64,000 nucleotides of DNA from NCBI GenBank assembly GCA_052379845.1, contig JBQTCF010000006.1; one strand, written 5' to 3'. The translations under genes and the position numbers were made by a program. Source of the stretch: Roseinatronobacter sp052379845. GTDB lineage: Bacteria > Pseudomonadota > Alphaproteobacteria > Rhodobacterales > Rhodobacteraceae. The notes under the pieces were generated by a model. It ran no database searches. It saw nothing but the letters and a program-made list of their open reading frames with translations, and had not been told where the DNA came from. Positions 25,663-33,085 of this stretch are shown here, one piece after another (within the stretch, counting starts at the first letter, position 1; every line of letters starts with the position of its first letter).

Positions 25663-27150
25663 ATGAACATACCACTTCCCGGGCCCGAGATGCTGGTCAA
25701 CGGCAAGTTCCGCCAAGGGCCCACGCAGCGCGATGTCATCAACCCGGCCAGTGGGCAGGCATTCGCCAATGTGTATATGGCAGATGCGGCCATCGCACAT
25801 GAGGCCATCGCCAGCGCGCGCGGCGCACAACCGGCATGGGGGGCGCTGGCGCCATTGCAGCGCGCTGCGGTCATGCGCGAAATCGCGCGCCTGATCCGGC
25901 AGGACGCCGAAGATTATGCGCGCCTGATCGTCAGCGAACAGGGCAAGACCATCAAGGAAGCGCGCGGCGAAGTGGGCGGCGCGGCAGAGTTCTTTAGCTA
26001 TTTTTCAGAGTTTGCGCGCCGTATTCAGGGGGAAATTCTGCCGTCAGACCATGCGGGCGAACAAATCTGGGTGCAGCGCCTGCCCTTGGGGGTGGTCGGT
26101 GCGATTATCCCGTGGAACTACCCGTTTGCGCTGGTTGCGCGCAAGGTTGCGCCAGCGCTGATCGCGGGCAATACGGTCGTGCTGAAAAGCCATGAGGAAA
26201 CGCCGCTGTCAGCGCTGGCCATGGCGCGTATATTCGACCGTGCAGGGGTGCCCGCTGGTGTTGTGAATGTGCTGTCAGGCACCGGCCCCGAGGTTGGCGA
26301 GGCCCTTTGCACCGCGCCTGACATTGACCTGATCACGATGACCGGCAGCGTGCCAACAGGCAAGCGCATCATGGCAAATGCCGCGCAAAACCTGACCCCT
26401 GTATCGCTGGAACTGGGCGGCAAAGCCCCGTTTATTGTTATGGCCGATGCTGATCTGGATTTGGCTGCACGCTCCGCCGCGACATCGCGCTACATGAATT
26501 GCGGGCAGGTCTGCATTTGCAACGAACGCACCTATGTTGAACGTCCGGTGTATGATGCGTTTGTCGAGAAGTTTCTGGCCGTCAGCAGGTCCTTGCGTGT
26601 GGGCGATCCGATGGACCCGGCCACCGATATCGGGCCAAAGGTCAATCTGGCCGAACTGGAAAAGGTTGAAGCACGCGTGGCACAAGCCTTGTCGGACGGC
26701 GCTGAATTGTTGATGGGCGGGCACCGTCCTGAACGCAGCCCCACCGAAGGCGGGTTCTATTATACACCGACAGTTTTAACCGGGCTGCGCCCCGATATGG
26801 CAATTCTGCGTGATGAAACCTTCGGGCCGGTGGTGCCCATCGTGCCTTTCGACACGTTCGAAGATGTTGTGGAGCAGGCCAATGACAGTCGGTATGGGTT
26901 ATCCGCATACCTGTTCACCAATGATATGCGCCGCACAATGCGCGCTGTAAACGAAATCGACTTTGGCGAGATTTATGTGAACCGTATCGGACCGGAAAGC
27001 TTGCAAGGGTTTCATACGGGCTTTCGCAATAGTGGGCCCGGTGGGGATGACGGGGTGCATGGTCTGGACAAGTATCTGCGCAAGAAAACCGTCTACATCA
27101 ATTACTCTGGGTCGAACACAGTCGACCTTATGCCTTACCCGGCAGGGTAA
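25663..27150 (+). CDS. NAD(P)-dependent aldehyde dehydrogenase, AldA (lactaldehyde/glycolaldehyde)-like
   Basis: 495 residues, normal ALDH size. Cofactor-site PWNYPFALVARKVAPALIAG, general base E250 (LELGGKAPFIV) and nucleophile C284 (NCGQVCICNERTY) are present. The C-terminal block ESLQGFHTGFRNSGPGGDDG and HGLDKYLRKKTVYINYSG resembles E. coli AldA, which oxidises lactaldehyde and glycolaldehyde. It starts 35 bp after the pdxA-like gene with GGAGGAAAAACG as ribosome site. In context it would oxidise a short hydroxy-aldehyde released from the imported sugar or sugar acid. Exact substrate unproven. Confidence 0.9.
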   Translation: MNIPLPGPEMLVNGKFRQGPTQRDVINPASGQAFANVYMADAAIAHEAIASARGAQPAWGALAPLQRAAVMREIARLIRQDAEDYARLIVSEQGKTIKEARGEVGGAAEFFSYFSEFARRIQGEILPSDHAGEQIWVQRLPLGVVGAIIPWNYPFALVARKVAPALIAGNTVVLKSHEETPLSALAMARIFDRAGVPAGVVNVLSGTGPEVGEALCTAPDIDLITMTGSVPTGKRIMANAAQNLTPVSLELGGKAPFIVMADADLDLAARSAATSRYMNCGQVCICNERTYVERPVYDAFVEKFLAVSRSLRVGDPMDPATDIGPKVNLAELEKVEARVAQALSDGAELLMGGHRPERSPTEGGFYYTPTVLTGLRPDMAILRDETFGPVVPIVPFDTFEDVVEQANDSRYGLSAYLFTNDMRRTMRAVNEIDFGEIYVNRIGPESLQGFHTGFRNSGPGGDDGVHGLDKYLRKKTVYINYSGSNTVDLMPYPAG

Positions 27151-27193
27151 GCCGCGCGCGGCCAAAGCGTGTCAGCAAATATGAACTTTTGCG

Positions 27194-27228
27194 TTGACAG
27201 ATTTACAAATGTGCGATTGCATGAACGA
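27194..27228 (+). promoter_or_regulatory. Promoter-like element before the sugar ABC operon
   Basis: TTGACAGAT at 27194-27202 with TTGCAT 17 bp after the TTGACA hexamer, followed by TGAACGA (27222-27228). An additional TGAACTTTT lies just upstream. The same words occur before the pdxA-like gene at 24500-24537. A GGAGGAG at 27243 is too far from the ATG at 27327 to be the ribosome site; ACGGGAGGA directly before it serves that role. Confidence 0.4.
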
Positions 27229-27326
27229 TATACCAAACCGGCCGGAGGAGCCCGTTTCAGGTAAATCGCCAAATATCGCAGCCTTGGCCGGCTGCCGAAA
27301 CATCACGAACGAAACGGGAGGAATGG

Positions 27327-28094
27327 ATGCAAGAGAAACGACCCTTATTAGAGGTCAGGAACCTTGAGAAGCGATTTGGCGGTGTCCGCGCGCTTCAGGG
27401 GGCTTCACTGGCCATTGAAGCAGGTGAAACCATCGCGCTGGTTGGCGATAATGGCGCGGGCAAATCGACATTCGTGAAGTCGATCGCTGGTGTACAGCCC
27501 GCCGATACGGGCGAGATTTTGTTGAACGGCACGCCGGTCAGCATTCGCACCCCCAAAGATGCTGGGGCCTTGGGTATCGAGGTGGTCTATCAGGATCTGG
27601 CATTGGCCAATTCGCTGGATGTGGCTGCGAATGTCTTTTTGGGGGATGAACCGAAGCTGTTGAACCTTGGATGGTTTTCCATCCCTGACACCAAAAAGAT
27701 CGCGCGGGAGACGACAGAAACCCTCAAGCGGCTGCGCATCAATATTCCTGATCCCAATCGCCCCGTAGCCAACCTGTCGGGCGGGCAGCGTCAGGCGGTT
27801 GCGATTGGCAGGTCCGTCCGCAAGGGACGGCGCGAATTGCTGATCCTTGACGAACCCACTGCCGCGCTGGGCGTCGAGGAAGTGCGCAAGGTTCTTGCAC
27901 TGATTGAATCGCTGAAAGAGTCGGGGCAAACGATGCTGATCATCTCGCATGATCTGGAGCATGTTTTCCGGGTTGCGGACCGCGTTGCCGTCATGCGTCA
28001 GGGCCGCGTGATTGCCACACGACGGATTGCGGACGTCACAAAAACGGATGTCGTTCGCCTTATTGTTGGTGATCTTGAAGGAGCGGTCGCATGA
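27327..28094 (+). CDS. Sugar ABC transporter ATP-binding protein (single-domain, FrcA-like)
   Basis: 255 residues with one nucleotide-binding domain: Walker A GDNGAGKST, Q-loop in EVVYQDLALANSLDVAANVF, signature LSGGQRQAVAIGRS, Walker B LLILDEPTAALG and switch His in IISHDLEH. Ribose-type ATPases (RbsA) normally have two such domains in about 500 residues; one-domain versions such as FrcA act as homodimers. Overlaps the permease gene by 4 bp. It powers import of a sugar-like solute that feeds the PdxA/ALDH enzymes upstream. Confidence 0.92.
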   Translation: MQEKRPLLEVRNLEKRFGGVRALQGASLAIEAGETIALVGDNGAGKSTFVKSIAGVQPADTGEILLNGTPVSIRTPKDAGALGIEVVYQDLALANSLDVAANVFLGDEPKLLNLGWFSIPDTKKIARETTETLKRLRINIPDPNRPVANLSGGQRQAVAIGRSVRKGRRELLILDEPTAALGVEEVRKVLALIESLKESGQTMLIISHDLEHVFRVADRVAVMRQGRVIATRRIADVTKTDVVRLIVGDLEGAVA

Positions 28095-29077
28095 CAAACC
28101 CAGCCCAAACCATGCCGGGCAATGCGTCCAAAAGCAACTCCTTGTATCGGCTTACGGCTTTGCCCTATTTCAACGTGGCCGTGGCGATTGTGGTGATTTA
28201 TGTCGCGCTGACGATTATAACTGGCGACACATTCAATACCGTAAACAACCAGATCACCATCATGCGCGCCGCGTCGGTGTTCCTGATCTTGGCGGTTGGC
28301 CAGACGCTGGTTATGAACACTGGCGGTATCGACATTTCCACGGGGTCGATGATCGGCGTTGTCGGGGCAATTGTCGGGTCCACACTGCAAAGCGGGGCGC
28401 TTGACCCCATGCTGGCCATCCCTGTGTCCATTCTGCTGGGGGCATTGCTGGGGGCGTTCAACGGGTTCAATATCACGGTTCTGGGTGTGCCGCCCCTGTT
28501 GGCCACGCTTGGCACGTTTGTCGCCTATCGTGGGTTTACACAGCATTACATGGGCGTCAACCTTGTTACGAACCTGCCGGATGTGGTGACAACTGTTGGC
28601 CGTTCCTGGGTGTTGGGTATGCCCCTTGCGGTCTGGATTGCGCTGTTTGTCACCTTGGTGGGGTGGTTTGTGCTGACCCAGACGCTTTACGGGCGGTATA
28701 TCACGGCAATCGGGTCCAACCCCAAAGCTGCGGAAGCCACGCGCCTGAATGTCAAACTGCTGACCGCGTCAACCTATGTCATTCAGGGCGCTTTGGCGGG
28801 CCTGGCGGCACTGGTGCTGATGGGGCGGCTGAATTCATCGTCCGCCGCAATGGGCGAAGGGTTGGAATTGCACATCATCGCCGCGGTCGTGTTGGGGGGC
28901 ACCTACCTGTTTGGCGGGCGTGCCACCATGGTGGGAACGCTTCTGGGTGTCTACCTGATTGGCATGCTGGAGAATGGACTTATCCAGACGGGCGCGGGCT
29001 TCTTTGTGCAAAAGATGATCCTTGGCTTGCTGATCATCGCAGCGGTCGCCCTGCAACTGCAGCAAAAGCGCAACTGA
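28091..29077 (+). CDS. Sugar ABC transporter permease (RbsC/FrcC type)
   Basis: 328 residues with about ten hydrophobic segments. Typical RbsC-family blocks are LAVGQTLVMNTGGIDISTGS, LLGALLGAFNGFNITVLGVP, TLGTFVAYRGF, and LYGRYITAIGSNPKAAEATR, the loop that meets the ATPase. Begins inside the stop of the ATPase gene (ATGA). It is the membrane channel of the same importer as the genes on either side. Confidence 0.92.
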   Translation: MTNPAQTMPGNASKSNSLYRLTALPYFNVAVAIVVIYVALTIITGDTFNTVNNQITIMRAASVFLILAVGQTLVMNTGGIDISTGSMIGVVGAIVGSTLQSGALDPMLAIPVSILLGALLGAFNGFNITVLGVPPLLATLGTFVAYRGFTQHYMGVNLVTNLPDVVTTVGRSWVLGMPLAVWIALFVTLVGWFVLTQTLYGRYITAIGSNPKAAEATRLNVKLLTASTYVIQGALAGLAALVLMGRLNSSSAAMGEGLELHIIAAVVLGGTYLFGGRATMVGTLLGVYLIGMLENGLIQTGAGFFVQKMILGLLIIAAVALQLQQKRN

Positions 29078-29100
29078 CAGCGCCTGTATCAGACTGAATT

Positions 29101-29128
29101 CCCGGCGGCAGTGCGTCTTGACGCCGGG
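29101..29128 (+). terminator. Hairpin between permease and sugar-binding protein genes
   Basis: CCCGGCG / CGCCGGG (29101-29107, 29122-29128) with a 14-nt loop in the 98-bp gap. No T-run. It is a third hairpin next to a binding-protein gene in this window and may be involved in mRNA processing or partial termination. Confidence 0.35.
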
Positions 29129-29175
29129 CACAACACGCAAAGACGCATGTTCAATCTTTCTGGGAGGAGAGAAGA

Positions 29176-30192
29176 ATGAAATCCGTGACTACACTATTGG
29201 CAACAGCGGCATTTGTCGGAACCGCAGGAATGGCCATTGCACAGGATGCGCCGTTGCGCATCGGGTTTGTCTCGCACCAGCATGACATCACCGACCTGTT
29301 CGGTCAGCTTGAAATCGGCTTTCGCAACCGGCTGGACGCTGAAAACCTGGAATATGAGCTGTTTCAGGCGGCGCCCAGCGCATCGGGGCGGCATGATGAA
29401 ATGCTGAATATTCTGGAAAACATGGCAAACCTGAACCTTGACTACATGGTGTTCGGGCCGTCCAGTCTGGACCAGAACACCCCCGGTCTGGTTGAAGTGG
29501 CGAATTCCGGCACCAAGCTTTTGATGGTGGACTATGAACCGGCCGAAGGGGCAACATTCCCGTTCGGGGAGTCGGTTCTGAACTGGTCGGTCTATAACCA
29601 CGGCCAAATGGGCGAAGCTACCGGCGAATGGATTGCCAATCATTTCATGGAACAAGGCCAGTCCGAAGCCAATGTCATCATGATCTGGGGGCCAATCGCG
29701 TCCGAGATCAGTCAGGCGCGCGGCAATGGTGTGTTGCGCGCAATGGAGGCCGCCGAAGGGTTTACCGCCAATATCCTGTATGAAGGCTATGCGGATTTCC
29801 AGCGCGAATTGGCGTATGCCGAGATTGAGCGCGCGCTGATTGCCTATCCCAATGTTGAAGTCGTGGTCGCAATGAATTCGGTCATGGCGTTGGGGTCAAT
29901 GGCCGCATTGGAAGGGCATGGCGTTATCGATGACGTGGTCGTAACTGGCATGGGCGGACAAGCCGATGAACTGGAAATGGTCGCACGCGGTAAAATTGGT
30001 GTGGCCGTGTTCCGCGACCCGCGCAGCATGGGGGCCAATTCCGCTGAAGCGCTGATCATGGACCTTCAAGGGCGCACCGATGAGATACCGCCCGTGCTGT
30101 ATACCGATCTGCGCACACTGGATACGATTGATGCGATCCGCACCTATGTTCCCATCGAAATGCTGGATATCGACGCCAAACTGGGCAACTGA
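29176..30192 (+). CDS. Sugar ABC transporter periplasmic substrate-binding protein
   Basis: 338 residues of the ribose-binding/LacI-like fold. Signal peptide with core TLLATAAFVGTAGMAIA ending at AQ (about residue 23), mature start DAPLRIGFVSHQHDI. The first lobe carries NLNLDYMVFGPSSLD, and the second an alternation like VVVAMNSVMALGSMAALEGH and VVTGMGGQADELEMVARGKI. AGGAGAGAAGA precedes the ATG. It selects the solute for the importer encoded just upstream; the residues do not reveal which sugar or polyol. A strong terminator follows. Confidence 0.9.
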   Translation: MKSVTTLLATAAFVGTAGMAIAQDAPLRIGFVSHQHDITDLFGQLEIGFRNRLDAENLEYELFQAAPSASGRHDEMLNILENMANLNLDYMVFGPSSLDQNTPGLVEVANSGTKLLMVDYEPAEGATFPFGESVLNWSVYNHGQMGEATGEWIANHFMEQGQSEANVIMIWGPIASEISQARGNGVLRAMEAAEGFTANILYEGYADFQRELAYAEIERALIAYPNVEVVVAMNSVMALGSMAALEGHGVIDDVVVTGMGGQADELEMVARGKIGVAVFRDPRSMGANSAEALIMDLQGRTDEIPPVLYTDLRTLDTIDAIRTYVPIEMLDIDAKLGN

Positions 30193-30214
30193 CCGTTTCC
30201 CCCTGACCATAAAT

Positions 30215-30246
30215 GCCGGGCCATCGTTGGCCCGGCGTTTTTTGTT
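30215..30246 (+). terminator. Rho-independent terminator after the sugar ABC operon
   Basis: Perfect 9-bp stem GCCGGGCCA / TGGCCCGGC (30215-30223, 30228-30236), loop TCGT, followed by G and six T (30238-30243), then GTTTT. It starts 22 nt after the stop of the binding-protein gene. Confidence 0.9.
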
Positions 30247-30277
30247 TTCCGATAGGCTGTGCAAAAGGCGCGCCAAA

Positions 30278-30378
30278 GCATGTCGCGTTCATCCGCATTC
30301 AGGCGACATGCGCTAACTTATTGATTTCGAAAGCTTAAGGAGTGCAAAATCGGCTTCCACTTTTGCGCGACATACTCT
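30278..30378. repeat. Intergenic palindromic repeat element (alphaproteobacterial REP-like)
   Basis: Two palindromes in tandem: GCATGTCGC / GCGACATGC (30278-30286, 30303-30311) and GCAAAA / TTTTGC (30344-30349, 30361-30366) flanked by GAGT / ACTC. Read on the minus strand, the second unit (ATGTCGCGCAAAAGTGG...) resembles short palindromic elements that I recall between genes in many Rhizobiales and Rhodobacterales. It lies between converging genes and reaches into the stop codon of the HPr-EI gene. Only this copy is obvious in the window. Confidence 0.5.
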
Positions 30379-32263
30379 AAAGCCCTTCCAGCCCGCAAAT
30401 CTGGCGTTTGACGCGGGCTATTGCGCCGGGGGACATGCTAAGCTCGGTTACGCCTGCCGCCACGAAAAGCGGAACCAACGCAGGGTCGGCGGCAGCTTCG
30501 CCACATATGCCGACCCAAAGCCCGTGTCGGGTTGCGGCGGTGCAAACGGCCTTGATGGCGGCCAGAACAGACGGGTGGTCCGCGCGGCACAACTGCGCGA
30601 CATTCGGGTTCAGCCGGTCGGCGGCCATAAGATATTGGGTCAGATCATTCGTGCCGATGGAAAAGAACGCCGCTTCCTGCGCCAGCAGGTCGGCGGTCAG
30701 AACGGCTGCCGGGGTTTCGATCATGATACCAAGGTCAAACAGGCCATGCGCGGTGCCTTCCTGCGCAAGTTCCGCGCGGCATTGGTCGATTAACGCGTGG
30801 GTGGCGCGCAGTTCTGACAGGTCGCTGACCATGGGCAGCATCACCTTCAGGTGCCCATGCGGGGCCGCGCGCAACAGGGCGCGCAATTGCGGCTTGAACA
30901 CATCTGGCCGCGACAGGCACAACCGAATGCCGCGCATCCCAAGTGCGGGGTTTTCTTCCGCGGTTGGTGTCAGGCCGCGCAGGGGTTTGTCGGCCCCGAT
31001 GTCCAGTGTGCGGATGATGACGGGGTGGTCAGGGAAACGCCCCAGAATGGCGCTGTAGGCCTGATACTGGTCATCCTCGGTGGGGGGGCTGGCCGCGTCG
31101 ATGAACATCAATTCGGTGCGGAACAACCCAACCCCCATGGCCCCCGCCGCGCAAGCGCGGTCCAGTTCGGCCACAGACCCAAGGTTTGCAGCCACTGTGA
31201 TGGACCTGCCGCCCGGTGTTCGGGGCGCCACATCACGAAAGCGCAGAAGGTCGGCAGCGTCTTTTTGCGCGGCCTGCGCGGCGTTTGCAAACTGCTGTTC
31301 GGTGGCGGCATCAGGGTCGGGGACCACAAGCCCGCGCGTGCCATCCAGCGCGATGCGCTGCGCTGCAAACAAGCGGTCTCGTAGCGCTTCGGCCCCAAAA
31401 ACGGCGGGCACACCATAGGCGCGCGCAATGATTGCGGCGTGGCTGGTTACGGCACCTTTCAGGCACACAATGCCGCCCAGCCGCGCCAGATCAGTCTTGC
31501 CAATGTCCAGTGCAGGCAATTCCTCGGCCACGATGATGGCACCATCAGGGGCAGCGTCCAGGGTCAACGGTTGTTGCCCTTGCAATTCCAGCGTCATCAA
31601 ATGGGCGACACTGCGCATGTCTTCGGCGCGCGCGCTGGCATAGGGATCATCCAGCGCAGCAATCTGGCGGGCGTTTTCGGCGCCCGTCTGCTGCACGGCT
31701 GCGACGCTGGACATGCCCGCGCGCACCCGCCCTTCCAGTGTGTCCAGCCATTCAGTATCGTCTGCCAGATCGCTTAGGGCCTGCAATATCTGGCGGGTTG
31801 CGGCATGCGCTGTGCGTGCCGCGTCCGCACGGATGCGCGCCGTCAGGCGCGCCGCAGCGCCCTGCAGGCGGCGCAGTTCGGCTTCAACGGCAAGGGGGTC
31901 AATATAGTCGGGTTCGGGCTGCACCACGGGCTGCACGAAGTGAAATGCCGGGCCAATGGCCAGGCCTTCGCTGGCCGCTATGGCGGGTTTGGCGGGGGGG
32001 CTGGCCGTTGCTGGTGCCCCGTCCAGAAACTGGCAAATCTGGTCCATGGCAGTTTGTGTGTCGTCCCCGCGCCCGCGCAGGGTGACAGTCTGCCCTTCTT
32101 TGACGCCCAGCATCAGAAGTTTCATGGAGGACCGCGTCAACGCCGCGCGTCCGTCATGCAGAATTTCGATATCGGCCCGGAAAGCGCGCGACAATCGCAC
32201 CAGTTCCGCTATTGGCCGGGCATGCAGCCCCCCTTTTACCCGCACATTGACATTTCGCTGCAT
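30377..32263 (-). CDS. PTS HPr-enzyme I fusion (phosphoenolpyruvate-protein phosphotransferase)
   Basis: 628 residues. Residues 1-85 are an HPr domain with phospho-accepting H14 (GGLHARP). Enzyme I follows: phosphohistidine H275 in GAVTSHAAIIARAYGVP, then the PEP-binding barrel (GVGLFRTELMF; IRTLDIGADKP; GIRLCLSRPDVF; LPMVSDLSEL; IGTNDLTQYLMAADR) and the C-terminal ICGEAAADP cysteine. It takes phosphate from PEP and passes it through its own HPr to the separate EIIA. Start 32263 is chosen over a longer frame because AGGGAGG precedes it and the HPr domain starts there. It is the last gene of the PTS operon, so the system carries its own phosphorelay. Confidence 0.93.
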   Translation of the reverse strand: MQRNVNVRVKGGLHARPIAELVRLSRAFRADIEILHDGRAALTRSSMKLLMLGVKEGQTVTLRGRGDDTQTAMDQICQFLDGAPATASPPAKPAIAASEGLAIGPAFHFVQPVVQPEPDYIDPLAVEAELRRLQGAAARLTARIRADAARTAHAATRQILQALSDLADDTEWLDTLEGRVRAGMSSVAAVQQTGAENARQIAALDDPYASARAEDMRSVAHLMTLELQGQQPLTLDAAPDGAIIVAEELPALDIGKTDLARLGGIVCLKGAVTSHAAIIARAYGVPAVFGAEALRDRLFAAQRIALDGTRGLVVPDPDAATEQQFANAAQAAQKDAADLLRFRDVAPRTPGGRSITVAANLGSVAELDRACAAGAMGVGLFRTELMFIDAASPPTEDDQYQAYSAILGRFPDHPVIIRTLDIGADKPLRGLTPTAEENPALGMRGIRLCLSRPDVFKPQLRALLRAAPHGHLKVMLPMVSDLSELRATHALIDQCRAELAQEGTAHGLFDLGIMIETPAAVLTADLLAQEAAFFSIGTNDLTQYLMAADRLNPNVAQLCRADHPSVLAAIKAVCTAATRHGLWVGICGEAAADPALVPLFVAAGVTELSMSPGAIARVKRQICGLEGL

Positions 32264-32309
32264 GCGCGCGCCTCCCTTGTTGTGATGCTTTGCCTGCGTG
32301 GGGCATGGT

Positions 32310-32597
32310 CTAGCGTGACAGGATTTCAGTGATCTTTTCCAACTCGCGGTCTTTGCCAATGCCGGTCAGGAATGCCAGCGTTACAATCGCGGGGCGCGGC
32401 AAGTCCTTTGGCAGTGGCGTGGTCGAGATGACCAGATCGACATCCCCAATCTGTCCGGGCACTTCGGATGCCTTGCATTGGCGCGTAATGATGGCGATGC
32501 CGCGATCTTGCATCGCGGCTTGCACCGCCTGCGCGACAACTGTTGACGTGGCAACGCCGGTGCCACAGGCAACAAGCACTTTTTTGGGTTCGGTCAT
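32310..32597 (-). CDS. PTS EIIB component, galactitol type
   Basis: 95 residues, the size of GatB-like EIIB. Phospho-accepting Cys11 sits in the loop LVACGTGVATSTVVAQAV, typical of galactitol/lactose-fold EIIB domains, and the remainder forms the Rossmann-like fold (DVDLVISTTPLPKD). It receives phosphate from EIIA and gives it to the sugar alcohol crossing EIIC. It lies between EIIA (25 bp upstream) and the HPr-EI gene (46 bp downstream). Confidence 0.9.
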   Translation of the reverse strand: MTEPKKVLVACGTGVATSTVVAQAVQAAMQDRGIAIITRQCKASEVPGQIGDVDLVISTTPLPKDLPRPAIVTLAFLTGIGKDRELEKITEILSR

Positions 32598-32622
32598 GTC
32601 CGGTTCCTTCGGTTTTCAGGTG

Positions 32623-33084
32623 TCAGGGCAGCAGCGCCAGCGCCTGTTGCGGTGTTTGCGCCTGCCACAGCAGACGGGCACGCGCTTCATCTTGCAAAAC
32701 TTCGCCAATGGCCTGCAGGACCCCAATTTGCGCGTCCTTGTCCTGCAGCGCCAGCAAAAACACCACATGAACGGGAACAAACATGTCGGGGTCGTCCATG
32801 CTGCCAAACGCAACCGGATGGGCCAGCGTGGCAAGGGCGATGGTCGGACGCAGGACATGTTCAGGGTCTGTATGCGGGACAGCCACGGCAAATTCGTCCG
32901 AGAGCGGCAGGCCGGTGGGCATGTCCCGTTCGCGGGCGCACACCGCTTGCGCAAACCCCGGATGCACGAAACCGCCCATTTGCAGTTTGCCTGCCAGCAG
33001 GGTGATAACCTGTTGGGCAGTTTCAACGCGGTGGGACAGCACAACGTTTTCTGGCCGGATGAATGTGCTTAGGTGTCTGGTCAT
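32623..33084 (-). CDS. PTS EIIA component, fructose/galactitol type
   Basis: 153 residues. Active-site H71 in FAVAVPHTDPEHV, with ERDMPTGLPL before it, the pattern of the EIIA-2 (fructose-mannitol/galactitol) family. Later, FLLALQDKDAQIGVLQAIGE completes the domain. Start 33084 is taken because a longer frame extends into the EIIC gene, and AGAGGACTGAC gives a ribosome site that contains the EIIC stop. Transfers phosphate from HPr to EIIB. Confidence 0.9.
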   Translation of the reverse strand: MTRHLSTFIRPENVVLSHRVETAQQVITLLAGKLQMGGFVHPGFAQAVCARERDMPTGLPLSDEFAVAVPHTDPEHVLRPTIALATLAHPVAFGSMDDPDMFVPVHVVFLLALQDKDAQIGVLQAIGEVLQDEARARLLWQAQTPQQALALLP

Positions 33085-33085
33085 G

